From assembly GCA_034359265.1 (NCBI GenBank), contig CP136895.1, positions 55,384,001 to 55,448,000 of the forward strand: a DNA stretch of 64,000 nt. Direction: 5' to 3'. This DNA comes from Canna indica. Lineage: Eukaryota > Streptophyta > Magnoliopsida > Zingiberales > Cannaceae. The translations under genes and the position numbers were made by a program. The notes under the pieces are model-generated. The model was not told the DNA's origin. It did no database searches and saw only the letters and a list, made by a program, of their open reading frames with translations. Below, one piece after another: positions 21,721 to 32,615 of the stretch (within the stretch, counting starts at the first letter, position 1; each line of letters opens with the position of its first letter).

Positions 21721-22286
21721 TAACATATATATTCAATCTACACCGAATTTAAAAATTATTATTCAATACTCTCTCATTTACTATCATATACTATGCTAGT
21801 CTATGCTAACCAACATACCATAATTTTTTTCTTTAAATCTCGAGAATGCTCCTAATGTATTGGGTCTCTATCTTTAGGAACTTGGGACCGGTCTTTAACT
21901 TTTGAATAAATGAGTTAAGAAATTTGGATGAAAGTATAGTAAACTATATTTTAGACTACCTAACTACTGAGTCTAAATACATTATGAAAATCTAAGATGT
22001 GAACATTCTTTTTACCTATACATAAGTTAGGCACCTAGAACCAAACTTATTATTCAATATTTTTGGAGCATTAGATGGATTTGCAAAAAAAATATGATAT
22101 TTATAAACATTTATGATTTTGATGATTAACCATCAAGCTTGTATGGTTTTAATAATTTTCTCTTAATTATTTGTGTAATTATAATCAATTATGTCATATC
22201 CATTTATGATATTAATTAATATTAATTTATAGTGGAAAAGTTGGGATTTTCTTATCTGATTATTGTTGTTTGTTGTAATTGTATAT
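21721..22286. other. AT-rich spacer
   Basis: No terminal repeat, ORF or RNA gene that I can support. Its last five bases, TATAT (22282-22286), are the left target duplication of the R2 retrotransposon. Confidence 0.6.
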
Positions 22287-23606
22287 TGTTTGTGAAATGA
22301 CCTACACAAGCGGGAGATGAATAGTGTATTTGTTAAACTTAAACTTAAATTTGATTTTAATCCTTTTCTTAAATTACTTAGGCAAAACATAATATAAGTT
22401 AATTACGTGCAGAAGTAAATGATAAGCAATCACAAATAATAGAGCAATGCAAATACTATAATTTGTAGTCCTTCGGCTCCAATGGCTACTCCACCACCTA
22501 AGCAATCCACTTAAGATTTTCAACTTAGCTTTAATAGATTAATTGTTTCCTTGACAATGACAACGTTTTCACCGGAGAGTCTCCGCTCTCACACCGAAGA
22601 CACTTCCACACCCGGGAGTCTCCGCCTTCCTACCGAGAGCACTCTCTCACCTCAAACCCTAAGGATAATATAACTAATCCTAGTAAACTAATCACACTGG
22701 TGGATTTAGGCCTCTACACCGAGGCAACCACCAAACTCAAGATCTACACACTAGATATTTACACACTTATTCAATGAAACTAACAACAAAAATACAATAA
22801 TGATAGAGCAATAAATAAAATAATAAAGTACTTAGCATCACAACAAGATTCCAAGCTTCATATTGATGTCTTTGATGATGAAACAATGAAGGTAAGACTC
22901 AATCAAAGAGATTCCTAGCTAGGGTTTTCACAAGAATTGGCTCAATAAAGCCTAGGAATGATCACAAGATGATTAAAAAAGGTTAGGAGTGATCAAGGTG
23001 GTGTAAGGAAGGCTGGGACATCAATATATAGAGAGCCATGAAGTGAGCTCGGGTGAAACACCATACAACGGCTCGAAAAAGATCCGTCATCGACAGTTGG
23101 TCAATCAGTCGATCGACCGGACCATTGATGGAACGTCGACCGAACGTCCACTGTGGGTTTTTGCCTCTCGCCGGTCGCTCGAGCCTTCGACCGAATGGGT
23201 GCAGGAAAGTACCAGTACTTGCCAATCAAAGTCTGGTTGATCAAAGGGTCGATCGAACCATCAGTCGAACCAACGACTGGGACTGCTCTGAATGCAGTTT
23301 CAGTCGGGTTCTTTCTTCGGTTTGAGTTTTGGATTACGAGTTTGGTTCTTTAGGGGTCTTTGCATCATAATGAGGATTAATACAAATGATATAGACACCC
23401 TAAATCTAAACTCTATCATTTCCGATGAAATCGAGCGCGTCAACCAACGTCCTTCTGATTTTTTGATTTCTTCGATATTTTTTATCACGGATGTCGAGCG
23501 TTAACTGACTTAGAACTAGAAAATATTTCTCCATGAAAATATTAGTTTCATAATTGTTATCATCAAAACCGAGATTAAGACCAAGGTTGAAAACCTTACG
23601 CCAATA
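22287..23606 (-). repeat. 3' LTR of R2
   Basis: On the plus strand it starts TGTTTGTGAAAT and ends CTTACGCCAATA (terminal base change from CCAACA). It contains the family's GTCGAC-rich segment (about 23085-23280) and a TATA-like CTATATATTG on the minus strand near 23025. ORFs on both strands here are not genes. Confidence 0.85.
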
Positions 23607-23620
23607 ATCTCCCCATTTTT
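23607..23620 (-). other. Polypurine tract of R2
   Basis: Minus strand AAAAATGGGGAGAT immediately precedes the 3' LTR; it would prime plus-strand DNA synthesis. Confidence 0.75.
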
Positions 23621-26600
23621 GATGATGACAAATAACCTTAAGAAAATATTTTCATATAAGCACAAATGAAGTCAATTATGGGATTTCTCCCCCTATCAAC
23701 ATGCATATCTAAATAATTATACTCCCCCTATCTATATGCATGGTCTTCCTATATTTTCTTTCCTTTTATCTATAATTTTCTCTCCCTTTTGACATCAATT
23801 AAAAATGGCAAGAAAAGTCAACTATGATCAAAGTTGGGACCTAAAAACTAGTTTTCATGAAAACGAAGTCAACCAACCCTAGGGGCGAAAACAACATATC
23901 CATTATGAGAGAAATAAATACATGATATCAAAGAATTCTAAGTCTAGTATTCATGTATCAAGTTCAAGTAATGATATTTTCATATATCGATCAATATATC
24001 AAAAACTATTTTAGAAATGATTTTTCACTAGTCAAAGTGAGAACGATTCCAAAAATATGATTCTAACATCATACTTGAAGTCTCATTCGAAGATTTTAAC
24101 GAAGATCCAAAGTATCGAAAAATGAGCACTTGGGAAGAACGATACTTTAAATTTTCGAAATCTAACTTCAAAAATCCAGTTCAAATCACATTCATACTCA
24201 AGATCTTTGAAATTTTTATGCCACAAACTAGATTTTTGAAAGAAGATGCAGATTCAAGAATTAACAAAAAATTATTTTTTTGTATTTTTCGAAAATTCAC
24301 TAAGTTCTAGAGGCATTTTCTTAAATAACTAGAATCTTTTATGACATTTCTAGATTTCATTCAAACTTTCAAAATACCAAGATATGATCATGTAAAGCAT
24401 GTATATCAAGTTTGAAGTAAAAATAATATCATTTGATCAAAATTTTAACTTAGCACGATTTCATTCGAAATAGGCATGAAAACATGAAAATGACTAAGTA
24501 TCAAATTTTACTATCTAGACATCTAACCTGAGTTAATATAAGTGTGTCAGTCAAGTTTGGGCTGGAAAAGAGGTTTCTAAGTTACTTTGTTTTCTTTGGT
24601 CAAATGGATACTTAAGTATACATAAACCAAACTCTTAAATCTCTATCAAATCATATTTTCGACGTATATTTTTGAAACTTTAACAGGAGAAACTAGATTT
24701 TTCAATGAATCTACAGGTTCAAGAATTAGTCAAAAATCAGTTTTTTATAAATTCATAAAATTCTTGAAAGTTCAATGGCATATTCGTAATTATCAAGTAT
24801 TTTTCAAAAGTTATCAATTTTGATTCAAACTTTCCAAATATAGATAAATGATCATTTAAGATGCATGTGTCAAGTTTGAACTCAAAATGAATTATCTAAG
24901 TCCATTTTTCAACCTATCTCAATTTCAACCAAAAATTCATTTCTCAAGTTATCGCTCAAGTAATCAAAATCATTTTTAAAAATGATTTTACTCAAACAAT
25001 AGTGAGAACGATATTAGAAATGAAATCAAAATATTATATACAAAGTTTCATTCTAAGTTTTTGACGAAAAATCAAAGTATCAGAAAGATTGATATTTCAA
25101 GAGGATGATACTTTGCAATATGAAATTCAACTTCAAAATTCAACTATAAATTAATCAGATTGTTGATGAAACTTTTTAAAATTTTTACAAAACAAAATAG
25201 ATTTTTCAATGAAGTTGCTATTTCAAGAATCAGTTAAAAATGATTTTTCTACATTATTCTAGAAATAATTGAAAATACTGAAATTTCAATGGCATTTTCG
25301 TAATTTTTAATTACTTTACAAAATGTGCTCAGTTTTCATTCAAACTTTTATGACACCACATGATGATCATGTAGAGAGTGTATGTCAAGTTTGAGATGAA
25401 AATAATATCCTTAAGTCAATATATCAACATAGCATAGTTTTTTTCAAAACTAACCTATGATAACATAAAACTAGCTAAGTGACAACCTTGTCATTTACTC
25501 GTGATTTTTCAAACTTAAACATGTGGATACCTAACATGAGTAAATCTAAATATATTCCTTAAATATGGATTGAAAATGAGACCTCTAAGTCAATTTGTTG
25601 ACTTGGGTCGACTTGGTTCAAAAGATGTTATCATGAAATAACCTCTATGTCATTTTACACATATCCATATAAATTTTTCATTCTAAATACATGGAAACAT
25701 ATCATGCCTATTCCTAAACATGTTTATGAAGTTTGGACTTAAAATGAAGTGTCCAAGTCGATTTGTTGAATTTGGTCAAAATTCTTTCAAGTTTAAGTCC
25801 CCTAAAGTGATATAGTTGTCACCTTCTTCATCTACACATGAATTTTCAAGTTTAAATACCTAGAAGTATATCATGTGTATATCTAAACATGTTTATTGGG
25901 TGTAGATTTAAAAGCGAAGTCTCTAATAGATGGTTTCAACCTAGTGCAAATTTCATTTAATCAAAATATCATGAATTTACCTAAGTTATCAAATTTTTCT
26001 TACTCATGAAATTCTAATCATTTATCATGCACAATCAATCATGAGTCATACAGAAATCATTGAAGCATAATTATTGAAGTGTTACACTAAGATTTTTGCA
26101 AAATCGAACTCATACCTCATTCTTGGATATTTTCCCAAACTTTTCATTTTCTTTCCAATTTTTATAGCCTTCCAATTTAATCATAACTTGCAAGCAATAT
26201 TCATTAGTGGCATAATAAAAATACACCAAGTAAGTTATCATACTAAGTAGCAATGAGAGAGAATCAATTATCGATATCAAAGTCTACTTTGTTAAATAGT
26301 TTCAAATTCGTTTCAAAATGAAATCGAGTGATACCAAAACTAATTTTAAGATATCACTAGTGAAATAGAAATGAAAACATGATCTTCAACCCTTCCTATT
26401 GGTTGAAAATTGAAAGGTCACAATGAAAATATGATTTTGAACTACAAGGTCGCATTAGCCCTTTATAGGCTACATAGGTCTCCGAGGAGATCGGAAATCA
26501 AAATCAAAAAACATTTTGTAAAATTATATCAAGAGCGGCAAGGATTAACCAAAATCAATCATGTATCATAAACTCCAATTTTGAAACTAGACAAACAAGA

Positions 26601-26750
26601 AGATGATACCAAATTACTAGATGCTGATTTTTCATACCTAAGGCATCCATAAGATGCGAAGTTGCAACTTGGATTTGGTGAAGCTTTAAGTCCTCATGCA
26701 ACTCACATCAACAATCATCAACTCATCCTTATGTGGTTGATGCCCCTACA
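23621..26750 (-). other. Long non-coding 3' region of R2
   Basis: About 3.1 kb of AT-rich DNA where pol would be expected. It has no RT, integrase or protease motif on either strand, but it is similar throughout to the 3' region of R1 (for example the segment near 25365-25400 is the complement of that near 34185-34225). It is therefore a conserved part of this family and not random flank. Confidence 0.75.
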
Positions 26751-27643
26751 AGAGAACATAAAATTTTTGGTACCCAAATGAGTTCGGGTCCTTAAGGGTT
26801 AGAGGGCTTAGCTACCCAAAGTGTCTTAACACCACTTGGGTTCATCTTATCTGTGCAATCATATATAGCATTAGAATGTATATGGGCTACCCATAGACAC
26901 TACAACAAAAACAATGACCATAAAAAATTTTGTTATCATTTTTCTTAACATGGGATTTAGCATTAGAATGTATAGCATTAGATTTATGATGAACATAGAC
27001 ATTCTTGAAAGAAACATTTTTCTTTTCAATTTTCTTAAAGGAAGTTGAGTTTTTTAAATTATTTACTTCCTTGTTCAAAATCAAAATCTCATCTTTTAAA
27101 ACCTCAATTGATTTATGAATGGCATATAGTTGAGATTTTAAAATATTGTTTACACTTATGATTTTTGAATTCTCAAAGTTTAAATTATCATTTTCAAGCT
27201 TTAATTACTTAAGCTCAAGTTTTAACCTATCATGGGAAGAATCAAATAACTAGATTTCAATCTCTCATTTTTCTAGTTTTAATTCATCTACATGAAAATT
27301 AACCCTGATATTTTCTTTCTTTAATATTTTATTTTTCTCATCTTTCTTAACAAGCATGACATACAGTTTCTTACATTTATTTACTAACTCATCATAAGGT
27401 ATGTCATGAGAACTAGTAGAGCTAACATAATCATTATCATTAGCATGACTAGGTGAAGGAGAGTGTACCTCATCATTACTATCCATTAGGCCAACTTTAG
27501 AAGTGGCTTCATAGTCATGGTTTGAGGGTGCTTCAAGTGAATGACAAGTGGAGGTGGAAGCACTCGACGTCTTCCTTACTTTCTTCATTATGGTAGGGCA
27601 ATTTTTCTTCACATGCCCATTTTCCTTGCAAGCATGACAAATC

Positions 27644-29158
27644 TGTTGCCTTTAGGTTTTCAACCTTAGCCTTAATCTCGGTTTTGATGGTTTTGATGAT
27701 AACAAACATGAGACTAATGATTTCATTGAGAATATATTTCAGGTTCCATATCGACCAGCGTTCGATGTCCTCGATCGAATAAATCAGAGAAATCACAAAA
27801 TCGGAAGGACATTGATCGTCGCGCTCGGGTTCGTCACGAAAATTTCTCGAAGATCGACGAGTGCACCAAAGTCGCTTGGACGAGTCCAAAGATCAAGTCT
27901 AAAGCCCTCCAAGATGATGCTCGTTGAAAGTCAAAACCCGGAATCGAAGCGCGGAAGAAATAGACTAAAAAAACAATCTCAGCCTATGTTCGGTCGACCA
28001 GGCGGTCGACCGAATAGGGTAAGAAAGAAAGGCCCAGCCATTTTGGTCGACCGATCGATCGATCGAACACTACCAAAAAATGACAGTGGGAACTTCGGTC
28101 GATCAGTCGATTGGCCGACAGTGGTTGGTTTTGGGCAGTAGGCTTGGCGGTCGACCGACCTGCTGAAAGCTGAAGATGCGAGATCCCGTCGGTCGACCGG
28201 CGGGTCGACCGAAGGTCGGGGATGAATAGTCGCATCTGGGCGGTCAACCCGTCGGTCGACCGACCACAGACAGAAAAGAAGTGGTCGAAAGATCGATCGA
28301 CCATTCAACCGACGGCCTGTAACGGATAGTTTTCTATCCGTTGAACAACCATTTCTTCACGAGGGTATAAATACACCCTCGTATACTTCATTTGATCTTC
28401 TTCTCTCATTCTTACAAAAAATTTTGAGCATCTAAGAGAGAGATAAGAGCCTTCCAAAAGATTGATTAAAGCTTGCGCTCTGTTCTTCATCGAGTTCTTC
28501 TTCAAGCGTCGTCTGCTTCCTCAACTCGGGATTTAATTCAACCTCAACGACTTGGCCGAGTTGAAGGTTTTAAGGCTTGGAAAAGAGTAGATAATTTTAT
28601 TTTACTTAAAGCTCTTTTCCCTTGTAATTTTAACTCTTATTTGAAATTGTTTTTTGATTTGGGTTTGTGTGAAGACCTAGGTTGTTAGGTCTTGTTGTGT
28701 ACAAGTGGTTACCTAGTGTTAGGTGTAAAGCCACTTTTGTAAAACGTAATGTTTACTAGGATTAGTTTCGTTGTCCCTTAGGGTTGAGGTGGAAGAGGAC
28801 TCTCGATAAGAAGGCAGTGACTTCCAGGTGTGGAAGTGCCTTAGGTCGAGAGTGCGTCTCTTGGTGAAAAGTCCTCTGTGTAAGGGAAACGTAAATTAAT
28901 CTAGTAAAACTAGTTTAGAGATCCTAAGCGGGGTGCTTAGGTAGTGGACTAGACATTGGGGCTGAACCACTATAAATCTTGTGTTTGCATTGTTGTTTTA
29001 AACTGTTTGTGATTAATTGCTTTATCTTGCTTCCGCATTCAATCGCATAATTGCAACGCGCCTAACTAATCAAGTAAACGATTAAAATCTGAATTTAGGC
29101 TAATTGTATTAGTAAACACACTATTCACCCCCCCTCTAGTGTCGCTATTTTGCCAACA
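27644..29158 (+). repeat. 5' LTR of R1
   Basis: TGTTGCCTTTAGG to TTGCCAACA, 1515 bp. U3 carries at least six GGTCGACC palindromes in about 27985-28310. A TATA box GGGTATAAATACACCC (about 28363-28378) is inside a GAGGGT...ACCCTC inverted repeat. The 3' part ends with CACCCCCCCTCTAGTGTCG. Short ORFs are not genes. Confidence 0.92.
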
Positions 29159-29160
29159 AT

Positions 29161-29172
29161 TGGTATCAGAGC
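29161..29172 (+). other. Primer-binding site of R1
   Basis: TGGTATCAGAGC, complementary to the 3' end of initiator tRNA-Met, two bases after the 5' LTR. It is not a tRNA gene. Confidence 0.92.
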
Positions 29173-29226
29173 AGGTTTGTAGCTTGAGATTTCATCATCT
29201 CTTCTACACCTTGTCTCGATCTCGAA

Positions 29227-30646
29227 ATGGCTCTAGAGTTGGTACCGTCTACACCTCCTTTGTTCGATGCCTCGAACTTTGGTCTATGGAAATCTAGGAT
29301 GTACACCTTTCTAAAGACAGGTGTATTTAACATGGTAAAAATCAAATATATTGAACCTAAGGAAAACATGGATGCATGGACACAAGAACAAATTAATATG
29401 TTTGAATTAAATGCTAAGGCAACAAATTGCATATATTGTTCTTGTGAAAATAATATCTTTGAAAAGATCATGCATTGTATCTCGGCATATGATATTTGAG
29501 CTACTTTGAATATGCTATATGATTATGCTAAAACCGAGGAGTTAGAAACTTTTAATGAGGATAATGATGACAATTGTCATCCTTCCAATGCTAACATGGT
29601 TTTTGAAGCCCAAAGTGTCTCCAGTCATAAAAACACTAAAAGCCGAAAGAGAAAGGTGATCTGCCATGTGTGCCATGAGAAAGGGCATGCAAGTAAGAAT
29701 TGCCCTACCATGAAGAACAAGGCAAAGAGGAGGTCAAATGCTTCCACATCATCCTACTCAAGTGAAGCATCCTCCCTTCATGACTATGGTAACCAAAAGA
29801 ATGCCTCATGAATGATGACAATGAGGTACACTCCACCTCTTCTATTCATGTTAATAACAATAATAATAGTAACTCATCTAGCTCTCATAATTTTGATGAA
29901 ATGATGGATGAGTATAAAATCATGTATGTCTTGCTCTTGAAAAAGGATAAGGAAAACAAAAGGATCAAAAATGAGAATTCTAGACTTAGTTCACATTTGC
30001 ATGCTCTAGAATTAGAAAATGAGAAATTAAAATCTAGCTCATTTGATCCTTATCATGATATGTTGAAACTTGAGCTTAAGGACTTAAAGCTTGAAAATGA
30101 AAAATTGAAGAATGATTTCAAAATTGAGAATGAGTCTTTGAAAAATGAAAACTCAAAAATCAAAAGGAAAATTATATGTTGAAATCTCAAATGCATGCTT
30201 TACATAACTCAATGATTGATTTGAAAAATGAGGTTCTAAATCTAAACAAGAAAGTGAATGAAATGAAAAATATTTCCTCATTTAAGAATTTTAGTAAAAA
30301 GAATGTTCATGCTAATGATAAATCTCATGTTAGACATTCTACCTTTAAACCTCATGTTCAAAATAAAAATATTTCATCTAAGAATGCTCATATTCATCAT
30401 GTCTCACATATCAAGCATTCAAATGATAGATCTAATGTTCATAGCATAAATAAAAAGAAATTCAATGGACATTGTTTTTATTGTGGTATTTTTAGCCATG
30501 CTATTGTTGATTGTGCATTCAAAAAAAATCCAAGTGTAGTTAAGACACTTTGGATTCCTAGGCTAACTCACCCCCAAGGACCCAAAGCCATTTGGGTACC
30601 AAAAGTCTCATCTTCTTTTGTAGGGGGAGCTACCACACAAGGATGA
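29227..30646 (+). pseudogene. gag of R1 with two CCHC zinc knuckles, no pol after it
   Basis: Starts MALELVPSTPPLFDASNFGL, with the copia-type gag signature LWKSRMYTFLKTG. A zinc knuckle CHVCHEKGHASKNC (about 29664-29705) is followed by a long Asn/Lys/Glu-rich coiled coil, a second knuckle CFYCGIFSHAIVDC (about 30473-30514) and GPKAIWVPKV, normally found just before the protease in copia polyproteins. Here the frame simply ends at TGA (30644-30646). Damage: an in-frame TGA at 29497 (expected Trp) and two frame changes near 29808 and 30178. R2 has the same organisation, so lack of pol is a family property. Confidence 0.88.
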
Positions 30647-31880
30647 ATGAGAAGTGAAGAATTGAAGTTGATCATGAACTTAAATGAAGTATGATTCATT
30701 GGTTGCAACTTCAAAGCATCATGATGCCATAGGTATGGAAATTGGCATCTAGGTATACCTTTTTATCATCTCCTTACTTTGACTTGTTTTATTTAAGTTG
30801 GAGTTATGATACATGCCTAAAATTGATTGACTTCCCCTGCTCTTAACATCTTTTGAAAAATGTTTTTGATTTTTGATTTCCCGGTCTCTTCGGAGACCCA
30901 GGTGGCCTATAATGGGCTTAAGCGACCTTGCGGTTCTAAATCGTAGGCACATTGTGGCCTTTCGGTTTTCAACCAATATGAAGGGTTGGAGATCATATTT
31001 TTCATTTATTATTCTTGTGATCTCTTAAAATTCGTTTTGATATCACTCGATTTCATTTTGAAACGAATTTGAAACCATTTAGCAAAGTGATATTTGATAA
31101 TGATACTTGATGCATCTCTTTGCTTTTTGGTTGAGTTAGCTTGCTAAGTAGCTATATTTTCTCTAAAAATATTAGTGTAGCTTACTTGCAAGTAATAAGT
31201 GTTTTAAGAAGGCTAATTAGGAAGAAAAAGATTAGTTTGGCAAATTATCATGAATAAGGTATAATCTTGATAGATTCAAAATCTTAAGTGTTATACCTCA
31301 ATGTTTAAGTTTAAACTATGTCTCTATACTCATGATTAGATTTGCATGTTAACACACTTGAATTCTCATGAGTAGGTAGAACTTTAGTACTTAGACAAAT
31401 TTCATTGCATGAAACTTGTTCTAGGTAAATATCTATTATTACAGACCTTCTTGTAAGTCCAAACTAGTTTAACATAGGTAGAGATCTTATTTCTCAAATA
31501 GTTCACATCTTAAGATTTCTTAGATTCATTTAGATATCATGACACTACAACAAACCTCGTATATTTTGACGTCAAAATATAAAGGTGTTTCGACGTCGGC
31601 CACCGTCAAAAATAATATATTGACGTCGGCTTGGACGACGAAATCGAGTGGAATATAACAAGCGCTAAAATAATATTTCGACGTCTATTTGGACGTCGAA
31701 ATGTTCGACATATTGACGCCCACTTATAGACGTCAGAAGGCGTCGAAACATTTAAAAGAATAAAAAAAATTTCATATTTACGTCCGTTAAGACGTCGATA
31801 TGCAAATAAAATATATAAATTTTTTTTTGCATATCGACGTCTGTAAGACGTCGATATGTAAATAAAATATTTAAAAAAAA

Positions 31881-31935
31881 TGGAGCCGCTCAAAATGGAG
31901 CCGCTCAAAATAGAGCCGCTCAAAATGGAGCCGCT
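31881..31935 (+). repeat. 15-bp tandem repeat at the capture boundary
   Basis: Four copies of TGGAGCCGCTCAAAA (one with A for G), placed exactly where AT-rich CACTA-D sequence meets the captured gene fragment. The gene end itself supplies GAGCCGCTC. Confidence 0.8.
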
Positions 31936-32390
31936 CCACCGTCCTCCAGTACACGCTCGCGGGCGTCTCGCAGTGCTACAGCATGAGCCGCAGCGACTCT
32001 GACGCCTTCGGGCAGTACGAGCAGCAGCTCATCCTCCGGTCCACCATCACGTCGGGGCAATCCAGCAAGTTGCGGCACAGGTAGCCGACGCTGTCGCAGG
32101 CGGAGTCGCAAGGGTCCAGGAAGTGCTAGCAGAAGGCGGGCTTGGGCTCGACGATGACGGCGTCCTTGCTGCAGTTGAAGAGAGGGAGAAGCGGGTGCTA
32201 CTGTCGAGGCTGAAGGGGTTAGCCGGGCGGCACGGAGGCACGGCGCCGTCGACGTCGGAGGAGCGGCAGCTCCACATGGACGGGTTAGTGACGACGAGGT
32301 GGGGGTCGGCGTAGTCGACAGTGGCGACGGGGTACGTGCCGGATGGCGTGCGGAGGAGGAGGCGGGAGTCGTTGGCGTAGGGGAGCATGG
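31936..32390 (-). pseudogene. Captured fragment of a GUB_WAK_bind / WAK_assoc gene
   Basis: On the minus strand: LPYANDSRLLLRTPSGTYPV, then VDYADPHLVVTNPSMWSC and PPCRPANPFSLDSSTRFSL. This is the second half of a wall-associated receptor kinase galacturonan-binding domain. After one frame change near 32190 it continues FNCSKDAVIVEPKPAFC, then CDSACDSVGYLCRNLLDC, CCSYCPKASESLRLML and ASVYWRTVERL, typical of the WAK_assoc domain. Two TAG codons (expected CAG) interrupt it. No signal peptide, transmembrane segment or kinase domain is included. Third codon positions are nearly all G or C, unlike the rest of the window, so the donor was a GC3-rich gene. Not expected to be functional. Confidence 0.85.
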
Positions 32391-32450
32391 CGTCTTCTTT
32401 GGAGGACGACGAGGGGCCAACAACGGGAGATGAGGTGGCGGATTCGGGGG

Positions 32451-32615
32451 CCTGCAGATCGGAGGCGGGCGACTCCGGCGTGGGCTCGGGCGGCGGCTTC
32501 AGGGGCCTGCAGATCGGAGGCGGGCGACTCCGGCGTGGGCTCGGGCGGCGGCTTCGGGGGCCTGCAGATCGGAGGCGGGCGACTCCGGCGTGGGATCGGG
32601 CGGCGGCGGGGCAGG
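32451..32615 (+). repeat. 55-bp GC-rich tandem repeat in CACTA-D
   Basis: About three copies starting CCTGCAGATCGGAGGCGGGC, at 32451, 32506 and 32561. ORFs on both strands over this block are repeat products. Confidence 0.88.

Noticed and set aside
22983..23504. Several ORFs near 23 kb
   Set aside because: They lie inside the R2 3' LTR, in its GTCGAC-rich segment, on both strands, with no domain.
26897..26911. CACTACAACAAAAAC, looks like a CACTA terminus
   Set aside because: It is the complement of the R2 gag coding text for the second zinc knuckle (CFCCS), has no subterminal repeats and no partner end.
27812..28308. ORFs of about 106-109 residues on both strands
   Set aside because: Inside the R1 5' LTR; repeated VDRS/GRST text comes from the GGTCGACC cluster.
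29161..29172. tRNA gene fragment
   Set aside because: Only the 12-base primer-site complement of tRNA-Met is present, at the expected retrotransposon position.
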